NCBI GenBank assembly: GCA_902728285.1
Contig: CACVBU010001135.1
Span: 67,154-131,153 of the forward strand
Source: Clytia hemisphaerica
Lineage: Eukaryota; Cnidaria; Hydrozoa; Leptothecata; Clytiidae
DNA: 64,000 bases
Direction of reading: 5' to 3'
The position numbers and the translations under genes were made by a program. Under the pieces are notes generated by a model. That model saw nothing but the letters and a program-made list of their open reading frames with translations. It was not told the DNA's origin and made no database searches. Positions 1 through 11,719 of the stretch are shown here, piece by piece; the stretch's first letter is position 1; each line of letters starts with the position of its first letter.

Positions 1-1297
1 GATTTTCCGGTGCGGAGATGCAGAAAAAAATCTGGGAAGAGCAATTTGTTCTTTTAAAGTATAGCTTTTTCTCAATTGCTCTGATGACCATCGAAAAATT
101 GTTTTGCTCGCATTACCACCCGCCCCTGAGTTACTGGCGTGATCAAAAAAAAAACCGTCCGCCCGCATGCATTTTTAACACCCGTTGCGACGGGAACAGA
201 GCATTTTTTCGATGACCGCCATATAGTAAGTTATGACTTATATTATGGCAGGGCTGCAAATAAGCGTCGGTCATCGGTCAATGTCCGACTGAAAAAGCCA
301 TTTGACCGACTGAAAATCTTTTGTGTCGGTCACGATGTCCGAATGAAAAAAACCAAATTATCAAACCTTATAAAGGAGCAAAAGAAATAAAAGGATCACA
401 TTACCCAGTCAGGACCTCATTTCACTTTATCGATATTACGCAAACGGCAGTGTGCGTTAAATAATCTTGGTTTCGCTTTCGATTTCAAGCAAAGGTCTTA
501 GCAACAGGTCGCGCGTTCATAGCAACGGGGCTGGGTAGAAAAATCTAAACATAGAATTCAAAAAAAATACCGATCATCGTATAGAGCACTAAAAAATACT
601 CCCTTTCTATGTTTAGTTTGTTCTACCTTGGATTATAACTGAAAATATCTTCAAAAAAACCTTTGTCCGATATCAGCCGCACGGTAATCTTTGCCCGCTT
701 CAATTCTTAGATAATGAATAAGAGAGGTGTGCTTAGCTAAGCCGTGCTCGCGGGCGATAAATTTATGTTTACTTATCCTGTATATTTTAGTGGTATTTAT
801 CCAATGAAAAGGATGTTGACAAAATATGCACGGCGCTGACAAAATATGCACGGCATTGATTATGACATCATTAAATATGTCAATGTCGATTCAACGCCCG
901 TTAATAATAATAATTCGTAGATAGTTTTTTTTATCTTGAAATTTAGAAATACGAGAAAAAAAAGATCAAATTTAATATTTGTTTCCTATCTAGATTATAT
1001 ATTAGCGTTAGAATACGGTAAATTTTCACGAAAAATATTTTGCGATGGCGGTACACCAAATCACGCCCACGGGAAAGTTCCAATTTTTAATTATCGGGAA
1101 ATCGGGGAAACCGTTTCACAACGTGGATAAAAAACGTACGGAATGAAACCTGATAAAAGGTTTTCAACCAGATTTATTCAGATAAAGCTATAAGAGGTTC
1201 ATTACTTGTGGATTTTAAAACCTACATAAGCAAAAACGAAAGTTGTTGGGAAGGAAAGAGTAAACGCAAGACAGAAGGTTTGGTTTTGTTGATCAGG

Positions 1298-1592
1298 TAC
1301 ACGTTTTTTTTTTTATAAGGAACCTTAACTTTGCTCCGAGCCTGGAGTTCCTTATTTTTACAGAGAATTTCAGTCTCAAAGTTCCTTATCGAGTTCCTTA
1401 CTACATAGGAAATTTTGAACTTTTTGCCCCTTGAAAGATCAAAATTTGGTCAAATTAGTCCCAATAAGGTACATTATTTTCAAATCCACTTATTCTCAGC
1501 CTGAGCAGTTCCTTAACAATTCCTTATTTTTTTAACCATTTTCAGCCTCGAGTTCCTTATAAACGTGTTCCTTATAAAAAAAAAAACGTGTA
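1298..1592. mobile_element. TATAAGGAACC-type MITE, copy 1
   Basis: Terminal inverted repeats read TACACG, then a T-run, then TATAAGGAACC, mirrored at the right end. The interior repeats the terminal word as GTTCCTTA and GAGTTCCTTA many times. A second copy lies 1.1 kb downstream. Confidence 0.75.
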
Positions 1593-2417
1593 AAGACAAC
1601 ATTCGCCCTGGTAAAAATGGGTTTTCAGAGCTTATCTTGAAATTTTTCATGCATTTTTGAAAAGTCTACAACCTTTTGTCCGAGATTGTTTGTAAGTCCA
1701 TTCAGCCAACAGAAAATGTTTCAGAAAAGTGATCAAAAGTAAAAAAAAAGTCAAGTAAATAACTTTTCAAATGTTTAAATGGTATCAAAGCAGCGCTAAT
1801 AATGCTTATTTCAACAACCAATATGCAAGATTTGGCAGTAAAATGAAGAATCGTGAAAATATTGTCTCCCAATAGTGCCATCGGCGAAATTTAATCCCCG
1901 CGAAAATATATCCCATTAAAGTAACTTCACCATTTGTGAGTATTTTAGTGCAATATCCTCAGAAATTAGATGTTTTAGAGTTCATAAAGCTTTAAAATGT
2001 TCTTAAAAATTTCGGCCATCAAGTTCTATTGTTCTAATATAACTTGCCTGTTCTTAAAAAAAACGCATCATGGTAGAAATATTGAAATTAACTGTATTTT
2101 GAGAGTAAAGATTTTTGAACATTTTTCACCATTTCCAAAGCGTTGACCCATTAAGTAGACAAGGCTGAAAATTAAACCGAATCTTTCGTACAAATCTATT
2201 CACCCGTAAAAATGTTCTGCTAGTTTATTGGTAGGAGTCCCCTCTTCTTTGTACATTCACTTTCTAAAAATAGTGTGAGAAAATTTTTCACATTTTTCTA
2301 ATTAGTTAGAAAATTATGAAAATTATAATCATTAAGAAGTCTTCAAATCAACTGAACCATGAATCTAAAGTGTGTTACAAAAGTATGTAAACACAATTTC
2401 TTAGCATGTATCAATGC

Positions 2418-2680
2418 TACACGTTTTTTTTTATATAAGGAACCTTAACTTTGCCCTGAGCCTGGAGTTCCTTATTTTTACAGAAAATTTCAGCCTCAAA
2501 GTTCCTTTTGAGTTCCTTATTTACATAGCTAGTTCAAGTGAAAACTCTTACTTTTACTGTTCCTTAGAACTTGTTTTCTTATTCTAAGCCTGAGCAGTTC
2601 CTTAACAATTCCTTATTTTTTGGACTACTTTCAGCCTCGAGTTCCTTATAAACGTGTTCCTTATAAAAAAAAATGTTTTT
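2418..2680. mobile_element. TATAAGGAACC-type MITE, copy 2
   Basis: Same TACACG + T-run + TATAAGGAACC left end and the same interior as the copy at 1298. The right terminus is slightly degraded (ATGTTT instead of ACGTGT). Good pairwise similarity suggests recent amplification. Confidence 0.7.
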
Positions 2681-3778
2681 ATTCTATCCGAATTAATGTT
2701 AAAAAAGACCAAAGAGGTCCTGACTGCATTACCTTTTGATTCTAAAATAGTTGTTCCAATATAAGAATTGAATAATAAAATAAATTCAATAACCCATTGA
2801 AAACGTTTCTCCGATTAAACCAACCAAATGCATTGGATTGAGACAGGGTTATAAACAAAAATTTACAATGTTGTGGTAAAGTAGGGAAGACGTTTTTTAA
2901 TGAAGAGCGCGTGTATAAACTCACCTTTTTTGAGAAAGATCAAATGAATTGACTTGATCATCAAACAAAGAAAAAGATCAAATAAATAAAAGCACCAGTT
3001 GCAATTCAGTTTGTGAAAGGCTTTTATAAGAACATGCCAAAAGTAATATAGCCAATGATTCCTTATTTACCTTATTCACTGTTCTTAAAAAAATAATAAA
3101 CGTACAAAAATGAGTTTGTGTTTTAATAAATTTTTCGCGCCAAAATTTTTCTATGACGTCAAGGCTTTTTCTTTCATTTTAAAAACGAGTGAGGCATGCG
3201 GCAAACATTTTCTTTCTCTCGCTATCAATTTTTGGTTTTTCTACACAGAAGATATAAGTTATTTTAATCATTCTGATTATGATAAATTATTTCCTCTTCT
3301 ATTTTTAATTTTTTTTTTCGTTATTGTTATATGATGTTTGTAGCTAGCATTATGAAAACTTATTCGTGCATAATTAGAATAATTTTAACATAAATCAACA
3401 TAAATCATTCATGGATCGTGCATCGTGCATCGTGCATCGTGAATCGTTGGATCGCGCATCGTAAATTACACAAACCGCTCTATTTTGATAGTTCAAAGGA
3501 AATATTTTTCATTACTTCATGTCTTATCGAACGGAATCACTTTTTGCTATCTCTAAACACCCTGTCTCATTTAATTCAAAATACTAATTACCGTCACTAT
3601 TTTGGCAAATATGCTCAAAAATGTAATAAGTGATAGTAAAGTCTCGTTTTTCTATTATGTTAAATATCCACGAAAAAAAGTACAGAATGACCGACTGAAT
3701 TTTGAGTTTGACCGACTGGATTGTGTTTCAGTCGGACATGATGTCCGAGAGACTAAAGATATTTATTTGCAGCCCTGC

Positions 3779-3973
3779 TTATGGCATGTCTCAAAAACTG
3801 AAAATTACCATAATTTTTAGATTGCATTATAGTCGATTTTAATGACATCAGCCAGAAATAAGCAAAAAACGGAAATCCTATTTTTTACTGACATAATCAG
3901 GATTTTTCAAATGATCTGTCGACTATTAATGCTATCTAAAAATTATGGTGATTTTAAGACATGCCATAACTTT
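3779..3973. mobile_element. TTATGGCATGTC inverted-repeat MITE
   Basis: The left end TTATGGCATGTCTCAAAAAC is mirrored at the right by AAGACATGCCATAA. The arms extend about 40 bp with a few mismatches and include AAAATTACCATAATTTTTAGA. Related sequence is nested in the next element (about 4560-4640). Confidence 0.6.
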
Positions 3974-4097
3974 CCTGAGATTGAATTTAAAATTGCTTCA
4001 TGTCTCTATTTCTCTATCAATCTATTGTTTTTGATATTTGCAACAACAAAAGCTATTCTCGCTAACATAAAAAAAAAAAAAAATTAAAATTATTAGA

Positions 4098-4862
4098 TTA
4101 GGCCAAAATAAAAAAATGTAGTGTTTCCGGAAACCGGGCGGGTGAATTGTTTTTTTCTGACCCAGCCGCAGACTATGGGTTCATCTATATTGTTCATCAT
4201 AAAGGAAATCAAGTTGACCGTTAAAGCTACTCGGGTAAGTTATGGCAAAAATTTTTTTTTCAAAATTCTGATCATGTCAGCAAATAATAGGATTTTTCCT
4301 TTTTTCCTAATTTCTGCTGACGTCATGAAAATTTTGAAAAATTATCAAATAATCGACTTAAGTGAGATACATCTTTGGTGAAAGTTTGAAGACAATTGGA
4401 TAAATATTCTTGAGAAATTCAATTTTTAGTTTTTATGACGTCATAGATTATGACGTCATAATCAGTTTTTACAGTTTTTCGCGAAAATCAGCGAAAAAAC
4501 AATTAGGTTACACATCTGGTTAGAAACTTCATCATAGTACCCTTCATGTTCAGTCATTTGTTTGGTCATTTTCCGTCGACTAATGCAATCTAAAAATTAT
4601 GGTAATTTTCAGTTTTTCAGACATACCATAACTTATCAAACGTCGTTTAGATATTCCCGCTTGTAAATCAAGTTTTGTTCGTTAGTAGTTGATAATTAGT
4701 ATTCAGGGCTTACTTCATACAGTTTGTAAATAAAAGTTATCTTTAAAGTTCAATTTTAATGATCTTAAGTTATCCAAAATAGCAAATAAATCTTTTTTCC
4801 GGTCGGTCGCATGAAAGCTTTTTTCCTTCACCGGCATTCCGGAAATACTTTATTTTTTTGTT
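4098..4862. mobile_element. TGTAGTGTTTCCGG-type element with nested insert
   Basis: The left end carries AATAAAAAAATGTAGTGTTT then CCGGAAACCGGGCGGG. The right end carries ATTCCGGAAATACTTTATTT. A shorter, cleaner copy lies at 30381-30627. Extra sequence in this copy (about 4190-4650) carries AGTTATGGCA-type ends, so one MITE seems to sit inside another. Confidence 0.6.
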
Positions 4863-6314
4863 CCCCTTTTAGTCAAAAGGTTGATAAATAATCACACCTT
4901 CCTTAAAAAATGGTTTAATAAGTTGCAGGAAACGAAAGGTTAAAGTCTGTCCTGTAGTAGAGACAAAAAAGGTTTTAACTTTTGGAATTTCAACTAGCTT
5001 TATGTTTGTTGAAATGATACTAGTCAATTCAGCTGTTCAGGAGTAACTCAGATACCTGGCAACAAAACGCCATTTGCTAAATCCAACCTTTCTGATGGGT
5101 TTAGTTTCAGGCATTCAGCTTAGGTTTTCTCTGCTTGTATTTATATCTACCCTTTTTCTGATTTTGATGAGTTATTTTCCAATTCATGATTTGGTATCAA
5201 ACATTTACTTAATATACTTTACAGAGGATTCAGTAAAGAGATTTAGTGTATAGTCACTATATGTTTCTGGTAATTTAAGAGTTGCCCCATAATTCTTATT
5301 TGCCTGTTAAAACAATAATGTAAATTATCATTATTAGTGTAGCACTATTTATAGTGAACTTGAAGAATTTTTTTTTTCAAAACGTTTAGCAGATCGATAA
5401 AACCTACAATGTACAATTGCATGAACCCTTTTTTGTTGAAAAATGGATGAAAAAAGAAAGTTTGATTGCAATAAATGATACCATCTTTAAATAAGTTTCC
5501 AGTGATATTTCTATTGGTATTCTCATTGAGTATAATGAAGTTTGTTTATACACCTTTTTTATAAGGCAATTTGATTCAAGAACAATCTCAGCCTCAGATT
5601 TCATAAACGGCCAAGAAAATGATAATGGAAGCTCTATCAAGCAAAAAGTGTTAATAGTAAAAAGTAAGCTTATTTGGATCAATTAAAGAGCATCTTATGC
5701 CTCAAAATCGCGAGGTTAACATTAGATTTAAAAATTACAATGTAGGTATACAATATTGTGATTTTTTTAATTTTGTAATCTCATAACAAAGATGGTCACT
5801 TAATAAAGGTACAAAGTTTGTGACACTAACCCAATGTTCATGGACAAAATACCATTTTATTAACTAAATTTCTTTGAAATAATAAAATATAAAGACCCTA
5901 TAATTTATATCAGTGTATAAATACTATTTGTGATATTAAAATTTACTTACAAAAGAGAATTAAATTACCGGGGAAAACTTTTACCTACGTCAAATCATTA
6001 GGGAACTTATTTTGGCAAGTAATGCAATTTTTTGATTTTGGCGAGAACTGATTTTGGCGGGGCATTGAAATGTTGGCAAATTTTAGTTTCCTTAAGGTGT
6101 ATGATGAGTAAACAAACTAATGCTTCAACTTCACTTTTAGCTATATAGAGAAGTCAATAAAAAAAGAATCTAAAAGTAATAGATATGATATAGCAAATCA
6201 AGTGCATCTTTAAAATAAATACTGTGCTTATTCATAATGTGTTTTAATGTCTCATTTTCCATTGTTTTGAATTATCATTTGGTCTATTTTGAAGAAAATG
6301 TTTGCGTTTATCAG

Positions 6315-6466
6315 TTATTTGCCATTAATCATGAAGTCTTTATCATCTTCACAGAAGCTCATGTACTCTTCCAGGAGCGTCAATGTAGTCTCGTCTCCAC
6401 CCATACAAGTCCATAAAACGTTTACAAAGCATTCCAATTCGACTGTAATCTCAACGTCTTTATTTT
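6315..6466 (-). CDS. Probable C-terminal continuation of the TPR gene in the +1 frame
   Basis: Just past the annotated stop, the +1 frame is open for about 49 codons to a TAA at 6315-6317. It reads KDVEITVELECFV, then an MGGDETTLTLLEEYMSFCED segment, and ends FMINGK. The composition (acidic, amphipathic helix-like, no low-complexity runs) resembles the end of a real protein rather than 3'UTR. The join falls in a ~15-base window around GGA-AAA-TAA-A, bounded upstream by a TGA in the +1 frame. Explanations: a one-base indel in the A-run (assembly error or real lesion), or +1 ribosomal frameshifting. Full-length product would be about 579 aa. Confidence 0.6.
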
Positions 6467-8052
6467 CCTTCCCTCATTTCTTTGACATATGCGAAAAGTT
6501 TTCCAGCCTCATCTCGCTTACCCAACTGTTGATAAGTAGTACCGATGTTTTGTTTTGTGTTAAGCAAGGCAGGGTGGTTTGATGGCATCTTCATTCCTTC
6601 CATAATAATTTCAACTTCTTTAAAAACCTTCAAAGCATTATCAAACTTTCTATCATTAAGTAATGCAATTGCATAATTATTCTTAGCCAAAGCAAGATCG
6701 AAATCTTCATGCCCCTTACCTGCAAGCTTAGCATATACATCGGCAGCTTGCGTTAAATGTTTAGCAGCTGTGAGACAGCGGAGAAGCTCTCGTCGAGTAA
6801 TCAAGGAGGATAGCTTGTTAGCTTGTTCTACATTCTCAACTTCTTTCAAAATACGTGAAGCATCGATATACTTTTCCATCTCACAGTAGACTTTTGCTTT
6901 ATTTGATTTGATGGTTAAAACACTTGGATGATTCTTACCATATTGTCGTTCAAATTCACGTTCGATTTTACCGAACATCTCTAATGCTTCGTTACCCCGC
7001 TTCAGTTTGACCAATGTACCAGCAATGTTGTTCCGTAATTTAGCCAACTCAGGATTATCTTTACCAAAGGTTTTGCCATAGATGGTTTCTAAGCGTTTCT
7101 GTGAAACCAATGTTGCTTCATAATCTCCTTTACTTTCATAGCAAGCAATCAAATTGATTAAGGTATCCAATAGTTCTGAATGGTCCGCCCCAAAAGCATT
7201 TTCTTGTAGTTTTAAACATTTCTCACCGATTTTGATAGCTTCGTCTTTTTTCTCGAGTTTTAGGTAGACGACCATTAGGTTGTTTTGGACTTCAAATAAC
7301 AGTGGATGGCCATCGCCAAGATTTGACAATACATCATCTGCAAGGACTTCGTTTTGTTTCATAGCTTCCTCCAACTTTCCTATTTCTTTCAAACACTTTC
7401 CAATATTAGCCCGTATCTGCAGACTCGCCTCGTGGCCTTCACCAAGCGCCTCTCGTTGTTTAGCCTCTGATTTTTGTAACAATTCCAAAGCTTCTGTATG
7501 CTTCCCGGTACGTAGAAGACAGGTGGCAATGTTAGCCTGAGTCTGCAATACATCCGGATGTTCAGCGCCTAGAAGGGCACTCTGCTGTTCTTGACATTCT
7601 TGGTATATCTCCAGAGCCTCTTTAACTCTTCCAACGTTGGTCATACAGAGAGCTAGATTGGTGCGGGTTGTGATATACTCTTCATCCGAATCTGGCTTCT
7701 CTTTCTTGTAAACATCATCAACTTGAAAGAAGCAGTTCAACGCCTCGTTAAAACCACCAAGAGCCAAATAACACAACCCGAGATCGTTTTTAGCTTCCAG
7801 TAACTCTTTCCCATTTTGGCGCATCGATCTTGAATATTGTTCTTCAACGCCCTGGAAAACTGGTAACGCCTCTTGGTAACGCCCACATCGGTACAGACAA
7901 CGCCCGATCATTTGTTGTGTTTGAATGATAGCAGGATCTTTTGGTGAGAGTTTAGAGACTTGGACATCTCGGAGTTGTCGGAAGACATGAAGGGCTTCCC
8001 CATATTGCTCGTTTTCGTAAAGAAAGGCTGCTTGTTTCTCAGACACATTCAT
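6460..8052 (-). CDS. TPR-repeat protein, single coding exon (530 codons)
   Basis: This is a continuous 530-codon frame starting MNVSEKQAAFLYENEQYGEA. Almost the whole protein is tandem tetratricopeptide repeats of about 42 residues, of the kinesin-light-chain/TPR_12 type. Recurrent motifs are A-x-x-L-x-x-x-G-x-x-x-E-A-L at helix A and H-P-x-x-L-x-x-x-x-N at the next start (for example GAEHPDVLQTQANIATCLL). I count roughly eleven to twelve repeats. Such proteins are protein-protein scaffolds; the partner cannot be told. There is no signal peptide or membrane segment, so it is probably cytoplasmic. The frame ends GGA-AAA-TAA, but a coding-looking frame continues in +1 (see the 6315-6466 entry), so the true C-terminus is uncertain. 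A splice-acceptor-like TTTTTTTTCCAG lies about 35 bases upstream of the ATG. Confidence 0.9.
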   Translation of the reverse strand: MNVSEKQAAFLYENEQYGEALHVFRQLRDVQVSKLSPKDPAIIQTQQMIGRCLYRCGRYQEALPVFQGVEEQYSRSMRQNGKELLEAKNDLGLCYLALGGFNEALNCFFQVDDVYKKEKPDSDEEYITTRTNLALCMTNVGRVKEALEIYQECQEQQSALLGAEHPDVLQTQANIATCLLRTGKHTEALELLQKSEAKQREALGEGHEASLQIRANIGKCLKEIGKLEEAMKQNEVLADDVLSNLGDGHPLLFEVQNNLMVVYLKLEKKDEAIKIGEKCLKLQENAFGADHSELLDTLINLIACYESKGDYEATLVSQKRLETIYGKTFGKDNPELAKLRNNIAGTLVKLKRGNEALEMFGKIEREFERQYGKNHPSVLTIKSNKAKVYCEMEKYIDASRILKEVENVEQANKLSSLITRRELLRCLTAAKHLTQAADVYAKLAGKGHEDFDLALAKNNYAIALLNDRKFDNALKVFKEVEIIMEGMKMPSNHPALLNTKQNIGTTYQQLGKRDEAGKLFAYVKEMREGK

Positions 8053-8084
8053 TTTGTGATTTTTTTGTTTTGTTGTTTGTTTTC

Positions 8085-8098
8085 ACTGGAAAAAAAAA
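8085..8098 (-). promoter_or_regulatory. Candidate 3' splice (or trans-splice) acceptor before the TPR gene
   Basis: On the minus strand a T-run followed by CCAG precedes a 33-nt leader that ends in the ATG. This could be the acceptor of a 5'UTR intron, or a spliced-leader site if the organism trans-splices. Sequence alone cannot distinguish these. Confidence 0.4.
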
Positions 8099-8189
8099 GA
8101 AGCAAGTTGAATATTTCTCATTATATAACGTCCAACTGCGGATCTTTTTTAAAATTAGTTTTGTACCCATCATGTCATTCTACAGGGTG

Positions 8190-8526
8190 CTTTCTAATTC
8201 GGCGTTCTACTATATTCGATAGGCTCAATTATTCGATAATATTGAAATCATTTATCTCTTATCGTTGAAAAAAAACTACATTTGACGCTCTCTAATTTGA
8301 CGTTCTACTATTCGATACACTCCATTATTCGAGAAAATTGAAAGTCACTGTCAACAAGAACTTCATAAACCACGTTCTACTATTCGATACTCTCCATTAT
8401 TCGATAATATTGAAAGTCGCCGTCAACAAGAAACTCATAAACCACCTTTTACTTATCGATACGCTCCCTTATTCGATGAAAACTCTAATTCCCCTTTAAA
8501 ATCGAATAAGAGAGCGTCCACTGTAC
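8190..8526. repeat. ATTCGATA-word repeat cluster (pogo-like MITE, tandem)
   Basis: Contains three to four diverged copies of CGTTCTACTATTCGATA, then CTCCATTATTCGATAA, then CACTGTCAACAAGAA. It closes with GAATAAGAGAGCGTCCACTG followed by TA. Matches MITEs at 21370 and 40061 in the same words. The tandem form suggests unequal exchange between copies. Confidence 0.6.
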
Positions 8527-10130
8527 TCTCGCTCATTACTAGCTACGCTCGTTTTTTGCCAACCTCTCCATTCGCATGTGCTTTATCCTGGACATTCGTT
8601 CTATTTCGCTCGTTATTTCAAACGTTTTGTACTCGTCGCACAGAGATTTTTAACCTGAACTTTCTACTTAATAAAACTTATCGAACATATATTCTTTGTT
8701 CACCAGTATCTGCTAAATTCGATATAAATTACTTGCTATATCTCAAATATGTAGAAATTGTGTAACTTTTATGACCCAAAAGTTCCTATGTCATGTTTGT
8801 CAGTGATCAGGTTTCATTTTTTTTCTTTTTATGTGGATTCAGTTTTGTAATAAGATGAGAATAAAAAATGAACTTTGAAAAATGTTGATAAGCTAGAATT
8901 ACTTTTTATTGAACTGCTTTTCTTATTTTTCATCTTCTTCCAATTGAAATTACATCTTCAAAAAACGGTTTAAAAAACATAAGCCAAATCCAAGCTGACC
9001 ACGATTTTACACTTTAAATAAGAATTATTAACATTTAGTTTTAATATGTCGTGAAATTAGATCTAAATCTAAACTAAGGGAACTGAAAAGAAGATAAAAC
9101 GAAGTGAAATACTAGCTAAAGTAAAGTTGTACAGTTGTACATCGTATCAAGGACATATAATTTTCTCAAACTTTATAGCATCTAAAAGAATACAAGGCTT
9201 CAATGACCAAAATATAAAGAACAAGTTAAAATTTTTTTAAGGATTTGCTGACTTCAAGACACACCATTTTTTAGGAAATTGAACAAATATGCTCACAAAA
9301 TGGTAAAAATAAGAATATGTTAGGAACACTTTTAGGCTTAAAACTCAAAAAGGTAAGAACATCGAAAATTTGGACGTCCATATAAGTATTTATATATATT
9401 TAATTTCAATCGGACCTAAGGGTAAGACAGTAAAAGCTAAACAACTTAGCTAATAACTGCAATCCCAGAGGAAAGTACTTGATTTAAAAACGACCGTTTG
9501 CGCAGCCAAACATTACGTCTTGTAAGACCAGTTCTTTACATCGCAGAGAAAATTCAACAAAATTTAAGTAAATTTGGGCCAAAAAAATCGAACATTAAGG
9601 TGAATTTTCTTGAAAGTTTTTTTCCAGTTGAAAGCAAAAAATGGAACAAAACTTTTCCCAAAGAAATATAATTTTTCACTTTTTAGTTCCTTAGAATGCA
9701 CTCTCATTTCGCACTTTAGGAAGCCTGAAAAACATACCCTGATTCAACGATCGATCCGGGCTAACATAATCTTGTAAAATAGATAAACCTATATTTATAC
9801 TACCAAGCTAAAAAAAATTTTTCCTTTAGTATCTACAATCTCTCTGTGTCTTTTCATATCCAGTAAGAGCAAGCCAAGTCTATATACTACCTTAGTCACA
9901 GCCTATCTATCTCTCTCTCAAATCCTTTACGAGGAACATTATTCGATAACATTGAAAATTTACCGCTAACAAGAAACACTCATAAACAAGGCTCTATTAT
10001 TTGATCCGTTATTCAATGAAAATCCGATTCACTTTAAAAATTGAAATATAGAGTGTATGCTGTATTTCCTCTCTGTAACCATCTTCGTCAATTCAGCCAG
10101 TAAAATCAAGATAGATATTCATGATATGCA

Positions 10131-10251
10131 CCACTGCAATGACTGCAATTTTTCTGGTTTTGTTCCACCCAATACGTCACTTTTTCTATTGTTTAACTGA
10201 CGTATTGGGTGGAAAATTTTAAAAGTTCTCAGAAGACTCTCTAGTGGTGTT
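10131..10251. mobile_element. ATGATATGCACCACTG MITE, copy 1
   Basis: The left end ATGATATGCACCACTGCAAT is met by CTAGTGGTGTTTA at the right. An internal palindrome is built on CCACCCAATACGTCA. A second copy in reverse orientation lies at 28976-29124. Confidence 0.6.
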
Positions 10252-10866
10252 TAGTAACAAACATCTCCTCTCACTCTCTCTCAAATCCTTTGCTCAAAAA
10301 TCAATAAACATTGCTCTGTATTGCGGGCTCAAACATACAACAAACAATTCTATATAGTTATATACTGTTTTAAACTTTAATGGTAATCTCATAAAGAGGC
10401 TTTTGTCGCTTCTATCCCATCACATAGTCATGTTGTGGTCTGTCTTTCCTACTGTTTTGAATGAAACTTTTGATAGGAAAAAGAGATGGCTGTGTCATTT
10501 ACAAGGAACATCACGATAATTGTCTGAATGTTTTTACTCTACTTAGGACAGTCGAGGGGCCGTCATTACATAAAATTTCCTAAAAATCTCAAAGGACTTG
10601 CATGTTGTTATATATAGAAACGTCAAAAACTGTTTAAGCTTTCAGGTTCTCTTAAACTTAAGGTTTAGGATTTTGAGCCTAAAAAATGTTATTAAAATGT
10701 TCTTATTTACATCATTTAGTGAGTATTTTGGCTTGTAATTTCTTAAGAAATCTTGAATACTCTTAAATGTTCGAGCCTCTACGCCTGTTCTTATACTTTG
10801 TTCTTATAAAAACGTGAATACAGAGAAACGCCAGAAAAAAAACATAACATTTTAACATTTTTATAA

Positions 10867-11045
10867 GTACAGCGAACTCTTGCTTATTCGAACTTCTATT
10901 ATTTGAATCTCTCTGTAATTCGAACTTGTTTCCAGCCCCCGTCAAGGAGAAACCCTCTTAAAATACTTTCTATAATTCGAATCTCTCTGTAATTCGAACA
11001 AAAAAGATTCCCCGTTCGAGTTCGAATTAGCGAGAACTAACTGTA
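10867..11045. mobile_element. Pogo/Tigger-like MITE (AATTCGAA words)
   Basis: Runs from TACAGCGAACTCTTGCTTAT to GAATTAGCGAGAACTAACTG followed by TA, with TA at both outer edges. The interior repeats CTCTGTAATTCGAAC. TA-flanked CAGT-type ends with internal TTCGAA words are typical of pogo-superfamily derivatives. Confidence 0.6.
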
Positions 11046-11492
11046 CCATGAACAGCACAGATTAGCTTTCTCTGAAATTTAACCAGTGAGGGCAGACTAT
11101 AAGAATTTTATCGCGCATATGCCTCAATCACATTACTATATTTGCATTCAAAAATTTGCTTTTTTTCTTCAAACATAAGAGAAATGGAATGTATATTGCC
11201 CATCGAACAAACAAATTAGCAAGGCTTTGAGTGATTTATTGAATGAACAAAAAGGGAAGGAAAATTGTCACTCGAAAATGAATAAACAAGACAAAATATG
11301 ATTAAGGATTATTAAATTTCACAAATTCCTGGGTTGTAAATCCTAAACCACAACAAACATAAAACGTTTTCCAAAAGGTCAACCCAATAAATTAATTTGT
11401 GAATTTTTTTCTTTACGGAGATTGATATCTTTAGTACTTTGCAGTTGTTTGTCGTCCTTCATAAGAATCAGAGAAGCCTCAGAACTTTTCAA

Positions 11493-11719
11493 TACACGAT
11501 TTTTTTATAAGAACATCTAAAATTTTTGATGCCTTCGGATGCTCTTAACTTTTTGAGTTTCAAGCCTAAAAATGTTCTTAACATGTTCTCATTTTACCAT
11601 TTTTTGAGTGTTTTTGTGCAATTCCATAAGAAAATAGTTGTTTTAGAATCTGCAAAGCCTTAAAATGTTCTTAACTTGTTCTTAAAATTTTGTCCTCATG
11701 TTCTTATAAAAAAACCGTC
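11493..11719. mobile_element. TATAAGAACA-type MITE
   Basis: Begins TACACGATTTTTTTATAAGA and ends GTTCTTATAAAAAAACCGT. The interior is rich in the word TGTTCTTA. Same family plan as 1298 and 45653, with a different core word. Confidence 0.65.

Larger units (their letters stand above)
249..3777. mobile_element. Candidate non-autonomous hAT-like element, 3.5 kb
   Basis: The left end begins CAGGGCTGCAAATAA and the right end is its exact 15-bp inverse. Both ends carry subterminal copies of a GTCCGACTGAAA / GACCGACTGA word in the first ~110 bp, as hAT ends often do. The flanks share TTATGG (an imperfect, roughly 8-bp target duplication). No transposase is recognisable inside; the interior holds two TATAAGGAACC elements. 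It could instead be two separate short copies facing each other. Confidence 0.5.
1..6314. other. Intergenic, repeat-rich; no gene seen
   Basis: The short open frames here lack codon structure, splice context or recognisable domains. Most of the first 3.8 kb is explained by a hAT-like element with nested TATAAG-type MITEs. The 3.78-4.86 kb stretch is two further inverted-repeat elements. From about 4.9 to 6.2 kb I see only AT-rich sequence, with a weak TTATTTTGGCG-type repeat fragment near 5976-6105. Confidence 0.6.

Noticed and set aside
139-390. Related open frames at 139-390 and 3602-3820 sharing VGHDVR
   Set aside because: The similarity comes from the inverted subterminal words of the hAT-like element, not from protein conservation.
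5404-5682. 92-codon minus-strand frame with a signal-peptide-like start
   Set aside because: Very AT-rich, no splice or promoter context, and no domain; open frames of this size are expected by chance here.
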